Origin: Deinococcus detaillensis
GTDB lineage: Bacteria > Deinococcota > Deinococci > Deinococcales > Deinococcaceae
Length of the DNA stretch: 64,000 nt
Direction of reading: 5' to 3'
Assembly (NCBI RefSeq): GCF_007280555.1
Contig: NZ_VKDB01000004.1
Span: forward strand, 178,233 to 242,232
The notes under the pieces were generated by a model, which saw only the letters and a program-made list of their open reading frames with translations, did not search any database and was not told the DNA's origin. Both the position numbers and the translations under genes were made by a program. This document shows positions 10,771 to 20,034 of the stretch, one piece after another. Position 1 is the first letter of the stretch; each line of letters starts with the position of its first letter.

Positions 10771-11073
10771 ATGCCTGTCACCATTCGGATTTTTGGTCAA
10801 GAGGCCCAGTTTCATCAGGGGCAGTGGCATTGTGAAGACGACGGCGTGCTGGCCATGCTCGACGCGCTGGCCGACCCACGCGCTCAAACCCCCAACGCCG
10901 AAGAAGAACACGCGTTTTACTGCGCGGGGCGGTTCGGCGGCTCGGTCTGGGTGGGTAGCGAGTGGAAGATGGCCGAACTCCCCGAACCCGAACTCAAACT
11001 CGACGCTTATGCTCTGCCCTCGCCCAAGCCGGAGCGCGGCGGCTGGCTGCCCTGGAGCCGCAAGAAGCGCTGA
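10771..11073 (+). CDS. Hypothetical protein, about 100 residues
   Basis: Soluble protein beginning MPVTIRIFGQEAQF, with a basic C terminus (GGWLPWSRKKR). No family recognised. I prefer the ATG at 10771 with GGGGAG four bases upstream. The upstream ATG at 10717 overlaps a TATCAT box (10713-10718), which more likely serves as the -10 element of this gene. An alternative 118-residue reading starts at 10717. Confidence 0.65.
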   Translation: MPVTIRIFGQEAQFHQGQWHCEDDGVLAMLDALADPRAQTPNAEEEHAFYCAGRFGGSVWVGSEWKMAELPEPELKLDAYALPSPKPERGGWLPWSRKKR

Positions 11074-11127
11074 AGGCTGCGCTTGGAAGGTGGCAATTGA
11101 GAAGAAGGCAGGAAATAAACAACTCCC

Positions 11128-11156
11128 TTGACGGCCCCTCATCTGGCCGCTACTGT
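11128..11156 (+). promoter_or_regulatory. Promoter of the asd leader region
   Basis: TTGACG (11128-11133), exactly 17 bp, then TACTGT (11151-11156): one of the best -35/-10 pairs in the window. The leader-peptide ATG follows six bases after the -10 box, so its mRNA would be leaderless. Confidence 0.75.
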
Positions 11157-11162
11157 AACGCT

Positions 11163-11216
11163 ATGCCGGTTGCCGCCGTTTCCTTGACTCTCCGTGTGAT
11201 TCTCACTTCGCGGTAG
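11163..11216 (+). CDS. Putative asd leader peptide (17 residues)
   Basis: A short reading frame encodes MPVAAVSLTLRVILTSR and stops at TAG 11214-11216. Nine of the 17 residues are Val, Leu, Ile or Thr. It starts six bases after a -10 box and ends exactly where the antiterminator strand begins, as expected for a leader peptide controlling attenuation. Asd lies on the route to Thr, Ile, Met and Lys, so Thr/Ile sensing is plausible, but no run of a single regulatory codon is present. Translation is inferred. Confidence 0.55.
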   Translation: MPVAAVSLTLRVILTSR

Positions 11217-11270
11217 CGGCCTGCTTCCCGCATTGCCGCCCGCCCTCTTCTCGGCGGGCTTTTTTATTTT
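11211..11270 (+). terminator. asd attenuator: terminator with competing antiterminator
   Basis: GCCCGCC (11238-11244) pairs with GGCGGGC (11253-11259) around an 8-base loop and is followed by TTTTTTATTTT: a strong intrinsic terminator lying 48 bp before the asd ATG. The competing fold pairs CGG-TA-GCGGC (11211-11220) with GCCGCCCG (11235-11242), eight pairs with a two-base bulge, and removes most of the terminator 5' arm. GCCGC at 11172-11176, inside the leader frame, can in turn pair with 11216-11220. Confidence 0.75.
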
Positions 11271-11318
11271 CGGTTGACGCCTCTCCCCCGCCCTTTTCAG
11301 CCCCACAGGAGAACATTT

Positions 11319-12338
11319 ATGCGCCTTGCCATTGTCGGAGCCACCGGAGCGGTTGGACACGAACTTCTCAGCGTTCTCGAAAAAAGCAGCCTGAAGTTTG
11401 ACGAGTTGCTGCTCTACGCCTCGCCGCGTTCGGCGGGCAGCACCCTCAAGTTCAAAGGGCAAGACCTGACCGTGCAGGTCACTCCCGAAGGAGCCATTCC
11501 CGCCGACGTAATCTTGGCCTCGGCGGGCGGCAGTGTCAGCAAAGCTTTGGCTCCGGCCTGGGTGGCGGGCGGCGCAACTGTTATCGACAATTCCAGCGCC
11601 TTCCGCTATGACGACAGCGTGCCCCTGGTCATTCCGGAAGTCAATGGCGAGGCGGCCCTGAAGCACCAAGGCATCATCGCCAATCCCAACTGCACCACCG
11701 CCATCGCCGCCGTCGTGGTCTGGCCGCTTCATCAGCGCTTCAGCGTCAAGCGGATGATCGTCAGCACTTATCAGGCCACCAGCGGCGCGGGCGCAAAGGG
11801 AATGGAAGAGCTGGAAACCCAGACCCACATGGTTTTGCACGGCAAAGAAGCTCAGGCCAGCGTGTTCGCCCACCCGATTCCCTTTAACGTCATTCCGCAC
11901 ATCGACAGTTTTCAGGACAACGGCTACACCAAAGAAGAAATGAAAGTGGCCTGGGAAACCCAAAAGATCTTTGGCGACCCGAATTTGATCATCAGTTGCA
12001 CCGCCGTGCGGATTCCCACCATGCGGACTCACTCCGAAGCGATCACCCTAGAATTTGAGCGCCCCGCCACGCCGGATGAAGCCCGTGAGCTGCTGCGAGC
12101 CGCCCCCGGCGTGGAAGTCCGCGACGACCCCGCCGCCAACCTCTACCCGATGCCCCTGACCGCCAGCGGCAAATACGACGTGGAAGTGGGCCGCATTCGC
12201 GCCAGCCTCGCTTTCGAGGGCGGCTTGGAGCTGTTCGTCAGCGGCGATCAGTTGCTGAAAGGCGCAGCACTCAACGCTGTGCAGATTGCCGAATACTTGC
12301 AGGAAAAGGGAGCACTTAAGGAAAAAGCGCTGAGCTAA
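11319..12338 (+). CDS. asd: Aspartate-semialdehyde dehydrogenase
   Basis: A 339-residue enzyme that reduces aspartyl phosphate to aspartate semialdehyde, the branch point to lysine, threonine, isoleucine and methionine. [12 protein letters not shown] is the NADP-binding loop, NPNCTTA carries the catalytic Cys, and [11 protein letters not shown] and [15 protein letters not shown] (with the catalytic His) are family motifs. The ATG at 11319 has AGGAGA six bases upstream, unlike the many leaderless genes nearby. This fits a gene reached through a transcribed leader. Confidence 0.95.
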   Translation: MRLAIVGATGAVGHELLSVLEKSSLKFDELLLYASPRSAGSTLKFKGQDLTVQVTPEGAIPADVILASAGGSVSKALAPAWVAGGATVIDNSSAFRYDDSVPLVIPEVNGEAALKHQGIIANPNCTTAIAAVVVWPLHQRFSVKRMIVSTYQATSGAGAKGMEELETQTHMVLHGKEAQASVFAHPIPFNVIPHIDSFQDNGYTKEEMKVAWETQKIFGDPNLIISCTAVRIPTMRTHSEAITLEFERPATPDEARELLRAAPGVEVRDDPAANLYPMPLTASGKYDVEVGRIRASLAFEGGLELFVSGDQLLKGAALNAVQIAEYLQEKGALKEKALS

Positions 12339-12352
12339 CCTAAAGTAAGTTC

Positions 12353-12399
12353 ATAAGGAAAGACGCCGCAACTCTGTAAATTGCGGCGTCTTTCCTTAT
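12353..12399. terminator. Long perfect hairpin between convergent asd and acs
   Basis: A 19-bp perfect stem (12353-12371 with 12381-12399; core AAGGAAAGACGCCGCAA) closes a 9-base loop. T-rich sequence follows on the plus side (TTATTG) and lies within the stem on the other strand, so it can serve as a terminator for both converging genes. Confidence 0.8.
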
Positions 12400-12426
12400 T
12401 GAAATTTCAGATAGCTCTCCAAAGAA

Positions 12427-14379
12427 CTACAACACTTCCGCCGCTTGCAGCCGTTCCAACACGCTGGGATCTTCCAAGGTGCTGGTATCGCCCTGAATTT
12501 CTTTGCCCGCCGCGATCTGGCGCAAAAAGCGGCGCATGATCTTGCCGCTGCGGGTTTTAGGCAGGGCGTCGGCCACGATGATGGCGTCGGGGCGGGCCAG
12601 TGCGCCGATTTCTTTGGTAATGAAGGCGCGGATGGCTGCCGGATCACACTCCATCCCACTTTGCGGCGTCACGAAGGCCACCACGCACTCGCCTTTCACC
12701 TCGTCGGGCCGGCCCACCACAGCAGCTTCAGAAATGCTGGGATGGGCCACCAGCACCGATTCGATCTCCATCGTCCCGAGGCGGTGGCCCGACACGTTGA
12801 GCACGTCGTCGACCCGGCCCATCACGGTGATGTAACCGTCGGCGTCTTTGCGTGCGCCGTCGCCCGCGAAATACACATGCGGAATTTCGCCCCAGTAGGT
12901 CTTGCGGTAGCGCTCGTCGTCGCCATAGACAGTGCGGAGCATACTCGGCCAGGGGCGTTTGATGACCAATAAGCCGCCCTCGTCGGGGCCGAGTTCGTGG
13001 CCGTCACGGGTCAGGATGGCCGGTTCGATACCGAACATCGGCAGGCCCGCGCTGCCGGGTTTGGCTGGAAAAGCCCCCGGCAAAGTGGTCAGCATGATGG
13101 TGCCGGTTTCGGTTTGCCACCAGGTGTCGATGACCGGGCAGCGCTCGCCGCCGATGACGCGGTGATACCACATCCACGCTTCAGGGTTGATCGGCTCGCC
13201 CACGCTGCCCAGCAGCCGCAAGCTGGAGAGGTCGTAGCGGCCCGGGTAATCGTCACCCTGACGCATAAACGAGCGGATGGCGGTAGGCGCGGTGTACAGA
13301 ATATTGATCTTGTGCTTTTCGATGACGCTCCAAAAGCGGCCCCAGTCCGGGTGGTTGGGCGCTCCCTCGTACATCACAGCGGTTGCGCCGCACAGCAGCG
13401 GGCCGTAGACGGTGTAGCTGTGGCCGGTGACCCAGCCGACATCCGCCGTACACCAGAACACGTCGTCTTCCTTGAGATCAAAAGCGGTCTGCATGGTCAG
13501 GAAGGCGCTGACCATATAGCCGCCAGTGGTGTGCAGCACGCCTTTGGGCTTGCCGGTGCTGCCAGAAGTGTACAAAACAAACAACGGGTGCTCGCTGTCG
13601 AGCGGCGCGGCCTGATGCTGATCGCTGGCCTGACCCACTGCCTCGCTCCACCACACGTCGCGGCCCTCTTTCATCGGCACGGCCACCCCGGCGCGGCGCA
13701 CCACCAGCATTGTTTCCAAGCTCGGGGCAAGCTCGGCGGCGGCGTCGGCGTTGGCCTTGAGCGGCACGGGCGCACCTTTGCGGTAGCCCGCGTCGGCGGT
13801 GATCAGCACCTTACTCTGGGCGTCGGTGATACGGTCAGCCAGCGCCGACACCGAGAAGCCGCCGAACACCACGCTGTGCACCGCGCCGATGCGGGCGCAG
13901 GCCAGCATGGCAATTGCCGCTTCGGGAATCAGCGGCAAGTACAGCGTGACCCGGTCGCCGACTTGCACGCCCAAGTCGGTCAGCGTGTTGGCGGCCTTGC
14001 TCACCTCGCGCAGCAGTTCGGCGTAAGTGAATGTCCTGACTTCGCCGTCCTCGCCTTCCCAAATAAACGCCCGCTTGTCGCCGCGCCCCAGCTCCACTTG
14101 GCGGTCGAGCGCGTTGTAAGCGATGTTGGTCTGCCCGTCCACGAACCAGCGGGCGTGCGGCTCTTGCCAGTCAAGCACCTGCGTCCACGGCTGCGTCCAG
14201 CTCAGTTGGCCCGCCACCTCCGTCCAGAAGGTTTCGGGATCATCCAAGCTTTGGCGGTAGCGGCGCTCATACTCCCCGCGCTTGATACTGGCCTTCGCCG
14301 CAAACTCGGCGGGCGGCTCGATGACGCGGGTTTCGTGAAGCACGTTGTCAATCAGCATGTTGTCAATTTGGTCGGTCAT
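12427..14379 (-). CDS. acs: Acetyl-CoA synthetase (AMP-forming)
   Basis: A 650-residue enzyme that activates acetate to acetyl-CoA through acetyl-AMP. The ATP-binding P-loop-like motif [15 protein letters not shown], the WWQTETG motif and the C-terminal [13 protein letters not shown] with the lysine acetylated in relatives are all present. The ATG at 14379 (MTDQIDNML) has AAGGGG upstream. An ATG 66 bases further out is possible but adds a Pro/His-rich segment not typical of the family. Confidence 0.95.
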   Translation of the reverse strand: MTDQIDNMLIDNVLHETRVIEPPAEFAAKASIKRGEYERRYRQSLDDPETFWTEVAGQLSWTQPWTQVLDWQEPHARWFVDGQTNIAYNALDRQVELGRGDKRAFIWEGEDGEVRTFTYAELLREVSKAANTLTDLGVQVGDRVTLYLPLIPEAAIAMLACARIGAVHSVVFGGFSVSALADRITDAQSKVLITADAGYRKGAPVPLKANADAAAELAPSLETMLVVRRAGVAVPMKEGRDVWWSEAVGQASDQHQAAPLDSEHPLFVLYTSGSTGKPKGVLHTTGGYMVSAFLTMQTAFDLKEDDVFWCTADVGWVTGHSYTVYGPLLCGATAVMYEGAPNHPDWGRFWSVIEKHKINILYTAPTAIRSFMRQGDDYPGRYDLSSLRLLGSVGEPINPEAWMWYHRVIGGERCPVIDTWWQTETGTIMLTTLPGAFPAKPGSAGLPMFGIEPAILTRDGHELGPDEGGLLVIKRPWPSMLRTVYGDDERYRKTYWGEIPHVYFAGDGARKDADGYITVMGRVDDVLNVSGHRLGTMEIESVLVAHPSISEAAVVGRPDEVKGECVVAFVTPQSGMECDPAAIRAFITKEIGALARPDAIIVADALPKTRSGKIMRRFLRQIAAGKEIQGDTSTLEDPSVLERLQAAEVL

Positions 14380-14544
14380 GCAGTGTCCCCTTGTGTGTGG
14401 CGCTGTGGAATTCGGTGGTGGTGCCATGCTATACCCGTCCGCCAACGCGCACGGGGGGTTGAAACTTATTTTCGGGAAGGCCGGAGCGGTGGATTGAACT
14501 CCAAGCCCCTACGCTGCCGCCGCCGCTGAGCTATAACCGGAAGC

Positions 14545-15582
14545 GTGATCTCCCCCGCGCCCCCCCTACAAAGCAACTTCGTGCAAGACGCCTTGGGCCG
14601 CCCGCTGCGCGATTTGCGCATCAGCGTGACCGACCGCTGTAATTTGCGCTGCACCTACTGTATGCCCCGCGAAATCTTCGGCCCCGATTACGCTTTTTTG
14701 CCGCGTGAGGAGCTGCTCAGCTTCGAGGAAATAGAGCGGCTCTCGCGGCTGTTCGTCGAACTTGGCGTCCAAAAGCTCAGGATCACCGGGGGCGAGCCGC
14801 TGCTGAGACGCGATTTGCCGCAGCTCATCGAGCGCCTGAGCCAGATTGAAGGCGTGGACGACCTGGCCATGACCACCAACGGCCTGCTGCTCCCACGCTT
14901 GGCAGGCGACCTCAAAGCGGCAGGCCTGCAGCGCGTAACGGTCAGCTTAGACAGCCTCGATCCAGAAACCTTCGGCAAGATGAACGGGCTGGGCGTTCAC
15001 CCTGACAAAGTGCTGGCGGGCATTGAAGCGGCGTTGCAAGCGGGACTGGGCGTCAAAGTCAACACGGTGGTTCAGCGCGGCGTCAACGACTCAGCGCTGG
15101 TGGAGCTGTGGACAGCGCTGCGCTCAAAGGCCGTGGTGCGCTTCATCGAGTTTATGGATGTGGGCAACCACAACGGCTGGGAGATGAGCCAAGTGGTGCC
15201 GTCGAGCGAGGTGATCGCCCGTTTGGCCGGATCAGGTTCGCCGCTGCGCCCGCTCGACGCCCATTATCAGGGTGAGGTGGCTTCCCGCTACGCCGACGCG
15301 CAGGGCTTTGAAGCGGGCGTGATCAGCAGCGTCACCGCGCCGTTTTGCGGCGACTGCTCACGGGCAAGGCTCTCGGCAGTGGGGCAGCTCTACACCTGCT
15401 TGTTTGCCACTCAGGGCACCGATCTGCGCGGCCCACTGCGGGCAGGCGAAAGCGACGCTGAGCTGCTTGAACGGCTTAGGGGCGTGTGGCAAGTCCGGCG
15501 TGACCGCTACAGCGAGGAGCGCGGCGAGGCCAGCGGAAAACGCCGTGAGCAGAAAGTGGAAATGTCGCACATCGGCGGCTGA
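14545..15582 (+). CDS. moaA: GTP 3',8-cyclase (molybdenum cofactor biosynthesis protein A)
   Basis: A 345-residue radical-SAM enzyme catalysing the first step of molybdopterin synthesis. The N-terminal cluster motif is CNLRCTYCMP, the C-terminal second cluster is CGDCSRARLSAVGQLYTC, and the C terminus ends SHIGG with the double Gly needed by MoaA. The GTG start follows TATAAC (14532-14537) by seven bases, a leaderless pattern. No other moa or moe gene is adjacent; a MOSC protein lies at 59226. Confidence 0.95.
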   Translation: MISPAPPLQSNFVQDALGRPLRDLRISVTDRCNLRCTYCMPREIFGPDYAFLPREELLSFEEIERLSRLFVELGVQKLRITGGEPLLRRDLPQLIERLSQIEGVDDLAMTTNGLLLPRLAGDLKAAGLQRVTVSLDSLDPETFGKMNGLGVHPDKVLAGIEAALQAGLGVKVNTVVQRGVNDSALVELWTALRSKAVVRFIEFMDVGNHNGWEMSQVVPSSEVIARLAGSGSPLRPLDAHYQGEVASRYADAQGFEAGVISSVTAPFCGDCSRARLSAVGQLYTCLFATQGTDLRGPLRAGESDAELLERLRGVWQVRRDRYSEERGEASGKRREQKVEMSHIGG

Positions 15583-15746
15583 GGGCAGCCAGCGCTGGCC
15601 TTTGAACTTCAGTTCAGGCCGTCCCTCTTCGAAGTCTCAGGTTCAGCTTGCTTCCTTCGGTGTAACGGGCGCATGAACACTCCGCAGCGCAGCAGGTGTT
15701 CTCGGTACGCAAACGCCCTCCAATTCAGTTAATATGAAACCAACTC

Positions 15747-15768
15747 GGCACTCGTCTAGAGGAGTGCC
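15747..15768 (+). promoter_or_regulatory. 22-bp palindrome, likely HutC-type operator upstream of the GntR gene
   Basis: GGCACTC (15747-15753) and GAGTGCC (15762-15768) flank GTCTAGAG; 20 of 22 positions are symmetric. The centre resembles the GTCTAGAC core of operators bound by HutC-subfamily GntR regulators such as DasR. It lies just downstream of a TAATAT box (15730-15735) and 39 bp before the start codon, a place suited to autorepression. Confidence 0.65.
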
Positions 15769-15807
15769 AGAGCAAATCTTCATGAATAGGCTGCACCGGA
15801 GGGTCAA

Positions 15808-16500
15808 ATGGCGAAATACCCACTGATTAAAAGCACTTTGAAAGACCGCTTGCTCGGCGGACATTATCAGGAGGGATTACCGTTGCCCAGCGAGCCGCAG
15901 CTCGCCCGCGAATTTGAAGTCTCGCGGATGACCGCCCGGCGGGCCATTGACGAACTTGAGCGCGAAGGCTACGTCTACCGGGTGCAGGGCGCGGGCACCT
16001 TCCCCACCGGCAAGCGGTTTCGCCAGGGGATGTTCCGGGTACGGCCCTTCAAAGAGTGGGCACGCCACCCCGACCACCGCACCGGGGTGCTCCACGCCAT
16101 GCAGATTCAGGCCACGCCGGAAATCGCCATCGTGTTGCAGGTGCAGCTCGGCGATCCGGTGATTTTTATCCACCGCCTGAGAACCGCCGGAGACGAAGCG
16201 CTGGTCATTGAAAAGCGCTACATCAACGCGGCGTTGGTGGGCGATTTGCTGTCGCAAAACCTCGGGGTGGAGAGCATTCACGAAGTGATGGTAGCGATGG
16301 GCGTGCCGCTGACGCGGGTGGAGCAGGCTTTGGAAGCGGTCAATCTGCGCCAAGAAGAATCAGACTTGCTGCGGGTACCGGTGGGATCGGCGGCCTTTTT
16401 GCTGCGCCGCACCACCTACAGCGGTACCAAGCGGGTGTCTTACGTCAATTACTGGGTGCGCGGCGACCGTTACGCCTTTCAAGACAGTTTTGAGCCGTGA
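15808..16500 (+). CDS. GntR family transcriptional regulator, HutC/UTRA type
   Basis: A 230-residue regulator with an N-terminal winged helix (LPSEPQLAREFEVSRMTARRAIDELEREGYVYRVQGAGTF region, residues about 27-66) and a C-terminal UTRA ligand domain (about 90-228). HutC-type members often sense sugar phosphates, histidine derivatives or similar small acids; the ligand here is unknown. GGAGG precedes the ATG. No metabolic operon is adjacent, so targets other than its own palindrome probably lie elsewhere. Confidence 0.88.
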   Translation: MAKYPLIKSTLKDRLLGGHYQEGLPLPSEPQLAREFEVSRMTARRAIDELEREGYVYRVQGAGTFPTGKRFRQGMFRVRPFKEWARHPDHRTGVLHAMQIQATPEIAIVLQVQLGDPVIFIHRLRTAGDEALVIEKRYINAALVGDLLSQNLGVESIHEVMVAMGVPLTRVEQALEAVNLRQEESDLLRVPVGSAAFLLRRTTYSGTKRVSYVNYWVRGDRYAFQDSFEP

Positions 16501-16567
16501 GCGACCTTACTGGAAGCTTGGCCGCGTTGTACCCCGTACAAATTTGAACTCGCGTGCAGTATTTTAG

Positions 16568-17176
16568 ATGAATATGGACGCCCCCTCTCTGCGCGAACGG
16601 CAAAAAGAAAAACGCCGCACCCGCATTTATCACGTCGCGATTGATCTCTTCAAGCAAAGCGGCTTTCAGGCCACGACCGCCACCGACATCGCCAAAGCTT
16701 CCAACGTCTCACGCGGGACTTTTTTTAATTACTACCCTTATAAAGAAGCGGTGCTGCTCGATTACGGCGCTCAGATTATGGCGCGGCTGCGCGAGCTGGC
16801 CGAAACCCGATTGGCACAGGGCCACGCTCCGCGCAGCGTGCTGGAAGAAGTCTGGGACAAGTTGGCCGAGGAAAGTGGGCAGGAGCGCGGCCTGATTCCG
16901 CCGCTGGCTTACGAAGTGATGAATCCCAGCCCTGAACGTGCCCGCACTGCTTACCAGGCTTTGCCGCTCAGCCGCGTCATCGAGCTGATCTTGCGCCCGA
17001 TGCAGCAGGCCGGGCAACTGAGGAGCGACCTGAGTTTGCAGCGCATGAGCAACTTGATTGCCGACACCTACCTCATTATTGCCCTGCGCTGGAGCGCTTA
17101 CGGCACCGACCGCTCGCTGAGCGAAGAAATGCGCCTCACGCTGGGCTTTTTGATGGAAGGCGTGGTGAAACGCTAA
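16568..17176 (+). CDS. TetR family transcriptional regulator
   Basis: About 202 residues with an N-terminal TetR helix-turn-helix: TATDIAKASNVSRGTFFNYYPYKEAVL around residues 36-62. The C-terminal domain is helical and unassigned. Two ATGs are close together. TATTTT (16560-16565) ends two bases before the first (16568) and eight before the second (16574, MDAPSLRERQ), so a leaderless transcript would favour the second. Confidence 0.85.
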   Translation: MNMDAPSLRERQKEKRRTRIYHVAIDLFKQSGFQATTATDIAKASNVSRGTFFNYYPYKEAVLLDYGAQIMARLRELAETRLAQGHAPRSVLEEVWDKLAEESGQERGLIPPLAYEVMNPSPERARTAYQALPLSRVIELILRPMQQAGQLRSDLSLQRMSNLIADTYLIIALRWSAYGTDRSLSEEMRLTLGFLMEGVVKR

Positions 17177-17224
17177 ACGCTCTGCGCCGCTTGGCCTGCT
17201 TGGGAAGAGGGCGAGCGCGAGGGC

Positions 17225-17253
17225 TTACCTCTCCCCGCTGAACTTGGTATGAT
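17225..17253 (+). promoter_or_regulatory. Candidate dnaB promoter
   Basis: TTACCT (17225-17230), 17 bp, TATGAT (17248-17253). It would give an untranslated leader of about 170 bases before the dnaB ATG at 17431, in contrast to the leaderless neighbours. Bases 17254-17430 show no other clear signal. Confidence 0.5.
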
Positions 17254-17430
17254 CTGCTGTAGGTCAGGCAAGAGGGCGGGATTCGCTTTTTTGCCGGGCG
17301 GGGACTTTCGCCCCACATTTCAACTCTCCCACCGCAAGGCCGCGCCGCCCGCACCCCAACGGCGCTGCGGCGTTTGCGTGTGCTGGCCGCCTCCGCTCAA
17401 CCGAGCCGGTCGGCCAGCCAAAAGGCTTCT

Positions 17431-20034
17431 ATGGAACTGACTCCCCGTGTGCCCCCCCACAACAACGACGCCGAAATCAGCGTGCTGGGCAGTATTTTGC
17501 TCGAAAACGACGTGCTGATCCAAGTCGGCGACACGGTCGCGCCGGAGATGTTTTACCGCGAAAGCCACCGCAAGATTTTTTCTGCCATGCGGACGCTGCA
17601 AGAGCGCGGCGAGCCGGTCGATTTGGTGACGCTCAGCGACGAACTGACCAAGCGCGGCACCCTCGACGAGGTGGGCGGGCTGACCTACCTGATCGGGCTG
17701 TCGGATCAAGTGCCGACCTCGGCCTACGCCGAGCACTACGCCCGCTTGGTGCAGGAAAAGTACACCTTACGTCAACTCATTTCAGCCAGTTCGCAGGCGA
17801 TGAAGCTGGCCTACGACGGTCAACTGCCGCTCGAAGACCTGCTCGACAAAGCCGAGAAGCTGATCTTTGAAGTCTCCGAGCAAAAGAAAAAAGGCGAGCA
17901 ACATCAGGCCATGAGCGAGGTGGTGCAAGACACCTTCGAGTACATCACCTTGCTTCACAGCAACAAAGGCATTCCCGACGGCGTGGCCAGCGGCTTCCGG
18001 GATCTGGACGAGCAAATCTCGGGCTTGCAGAAGGGCAGTTTGAACGTGCTGGCGGCTAGGCCGAGCATGGGAAAAACCGCCTTCGCCCTCTCCATTGCCC
18101 AAAACGTTGCCCTGCGCGGCGACAAGACAGTGGCGGTGTTTAGCTTAGAAATGCCCAGCGTGCAACTGGCCCTGCGGATGCTGTGCGCCGAAGCGCGGGT
18201 AGATATGAACCGCATTCGCAGCGGCAATCTCAATGAGCGCGACTTCGAGCGCCTCGCCCACGCCGCCGGACGCTTGGCCGAAGCCCCGATGGTCATCGAC
18301 GACGAACCGGATCTGACAGTCAATGCGCTGAGGAGTAAGCTGCGGCGCATTCAGGCGCAGTACGGCAATCTGGGCTTGGTGGTCATTGATTACCTGCAAC
18401 TGATGTCGGGCAGCAAGGGCAGTACCGGCGCGAACGAAAACCGCCAGCAGGAAATCAGCCTCATTTCGCGCAACCTCAAGAGCATTGCCCGCGAACTGGA
18501 AGTGCCGGTGATGGTACTCTCGCAGCTCTCGCGGGCAGTGGAGCAGCGGCCCAATCACCGGCCGATGCTCTCGGATTTGCGCGAGTGTGTGACCGGAGAA
18601 ACCCTGGTCAACTTGGCCAGCGGGCAGCGCGTGCCGATTCACGAACTCATCGGCCAAACGCCGGAAGTTCTGGCCATGTCCGAAGGTGGGCAGATCATTG
18701 CGGCCCAGAGCGACGCGGTCTGGGAAGTCGGGGTGAGGCCTGTCTTTGCAGTCAAGACCCGTAGCGGACGGGTGCTGAAGGCAACAGGGCAGCACCGGAT
18801 TTATCAACTGGGCGGCTGGACGACAGTGGCTGAGCTGCGGGCCGGCGATCGATTGGCGCTGGCCCGCCGCCTTCCTGAACCCGCCGAAGTCAGGCAGTGG
18901 GACGAAGATCTACTGGCACTGCTGGGTCAACTCGTCGGTGACGGCAGTTATTTGAACGGTCAGCCGCTGCGCTTTACCACCGCGTCCGAGGCCAACAGCG
19001 AACTTGTTCGCCGCGCCGCCGAAAAACTGGGAAGTACTGTCAACCGCCACGCAGGGCGCGGCAACTGGCATCAACTCGTCATCTCCGGCAACGGCCACCG
19101 CTGGCAGGCCACAGGCGTAGGCAAGTGGCTCAAAGACTTGGGGCTGTTCAACCAACGCTCCCACGAAAAGCGGTTGCCGCATGAAGTCTTTGGCTTAAAC
19201 AATGCCAGCGTCGCCACCTTACTGCGTCACTTGTGGGCCACCGACGGCTGTATTCATGTACGCGAAACGGGCGGAGCTTCCCGCGTCTATTTCGCCACTT
19301 GCAGTGAGGGGTTGGCGCGTGATGTGGCCGCTTTGCTCCTGCGGCTGAGCATTGTCGCCAGAATCAAAGCGGTCGATCAGGCCAGCGGAAAACCAATCTG
19401 GAATGTCGATGTCTCCAGCGGCGAAGCCCAACTGCAGTTTTTGGCGACTGTCGGGGCATTCGGCCCCCGCACGGAGGCGGCAAACGCCCTCGGGAAGCTG
19501 CTGGAAAGCCGCCGAGGCAACCCAAACGTAGATACTCTGCCGCGAGAAATTTTTGCTCAGGTTCGCAGCACCATGACCCAGCGCGGTTTTTCTCAGCGGA
19601 AGATGGCGGCGGCGCGGGGCACCCGTTACGGCGGCACGTCGCATTTTAGTTTTGCGCCGTCACGGGCGACTATCCAGAGCTACGCCGCTGTTCTCGAAGA
19701 CGACGCGCTCCAGACCCTTGCGACCAATGATCTTTACTGGGATGAGGTAGAGAGCGTCACCCCGGCTGGCGAAGAAGCGGTGTACGACCTCACCGTACCC
19801 GGCCCCGCTTCTTGGCTAGCCGACGGCTTGGTGAGCCACAATTCCGGCGCGATTGAGCAAGACGCCGACATCGTGATGTTCATCTACCGCGACGAGTATT
19901 ACAACAAAGAAACCGACCAACAAGGCATCGCCGAAATCATCATCGGTAAGCAGCGCAACGGCCCGGTCGGTACCGTCAAGCTGCAATTTCACAGCGCCCA
20001 CGTGCGCTTCAACGACTTGGCAGGAGAGAGCTGA
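17431..20034 (+). CDS. dnaB: Replicative DNA helicase with in-frame intein
   Basis: DnaB unwinds DNA ahead of the replisome. After removal of the 419-residue intein the helicase is 448 residues, the normal length: N-terminal domain from MELTPRVPPHNNDAEISVLG, Walker A ARPSMGKTAFALS, Walker B LVVIDYLQLM, and the split block LSDLRE/SGAIEQDADIVMF near the C terminus. I start it at 17431; an upstream in-frame start at 17374 would add 19 residues not found in the family. The stop overlaps the next gene (TGATG). Confidence 0.94.
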   Translation: MELTPRVPPHNNDAEISVLGSILLENDVLIQVGDTVAPEMFYRESHRKIFSAMRTLQERGEPVDLVTLSDELTKRGTLDEVGGLTYLIGLSDQVPTSAYAEHYARLVQEKYTLRQLISASSQAMKLAYDGQLPLEDLLDKAEKLIFEVSEQKKKGEQHQAMSEVVQDTFEYITLLHSNKGIPDGVASGFRDLDEQISGLQKGSLNVLAARPSMGKTAFALSIAQNVALRGDKTVAVFSLEMPSVQLALRMLCAEARVDMNRIRSGNLNERDFERLAHAAGRLAEAPMVIDDEPDLTVNALRSKLRRIQAQYGNLGLVVIDYLQLMSGSKGSTGANENRQQEISLISRNLKSIARELEVPVMVLSQLSRAVEQRPNHRPMLSDLRECVTGETLVNLASGQRVPIHELIGQTPEVLAMSEGGQIIAAQSDAVWEVGVRPVFAVKTRSGRVLKATGQHRIYQLGGWTTVAELRAGDRLALARRLPEPAEVRQWDEDLLALLGQLVGDGSYLNGQPLRFTTASEANSELVRRAAEKLGSTVNRHAGRGNWHQLVISGNGHRWQATGVGKWLKDLGLFNQRSHEKRLPHEVFGLNNASVATLLRHLWATDGCIHVRETGGASRVYFATCSEGLARDVAALLLRLSIVARIKAVDQASGKPIWNVDVSSGEAQLQFLATVGAFGPRTEAANALGKLLESRRGNPNVDTLPREIFAQVRSTMTQRGFSQRKMAAARGTRYGGTSHFSFAPSRATIQSYAAVLEDDALQTLATNDLYWDEVESVTPAGEEAVYDLTVPGPASWLADGLVSHNSGAIEQDADIVMFIYRDEYYNKETDQQGIAEIIIGKQRNGPVGTVKLQFHSAHVRFNDLAGES
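18586..19842 (+). other. DnaB intein with LAGLIDADG homing endonuclease
   Basis: Residues 386-804 of the precursor form an intein. It begins with Cys (CVTGETLVNLASG, block A), has TGQH (block B), two LAGLIDADG-like helices (LLGQLVGDG and LLRHLWATDG), a helix-turn-helix-like stretch (RGFSQRKMAAARG), block F VYDLTVPGPASWLADG and ends SHN; the first residue of the C-extein is Ser. All residues needed for splicing are present, so it should be active in protein splicing. The insertion is between DLRE and SGAIEQD. Confidence 0.95.

Noticed and set aside
12997..14529. 510-codon open frame antisense to acs
   Set aside because: A shadow of a GC-rich gene: His/Arg/Gly/Ala-rich, no domain, no promoter. 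The opposite strand encodes a complete acetyl-CoA synthetase.
14466..14545. Minus-strand sequence resembling a tRNA (TAGCTCAGC near one end, GTTCAATCC and an apparent CCGG/CCGG closing stem at the other)
   Set aside because: Only about 62 bases long; no 3' D-stem, no anticodon arm and a poor T-stem. It also overlaps the moaA -10 box. Probably coincidence, at most a decayed tRNA.
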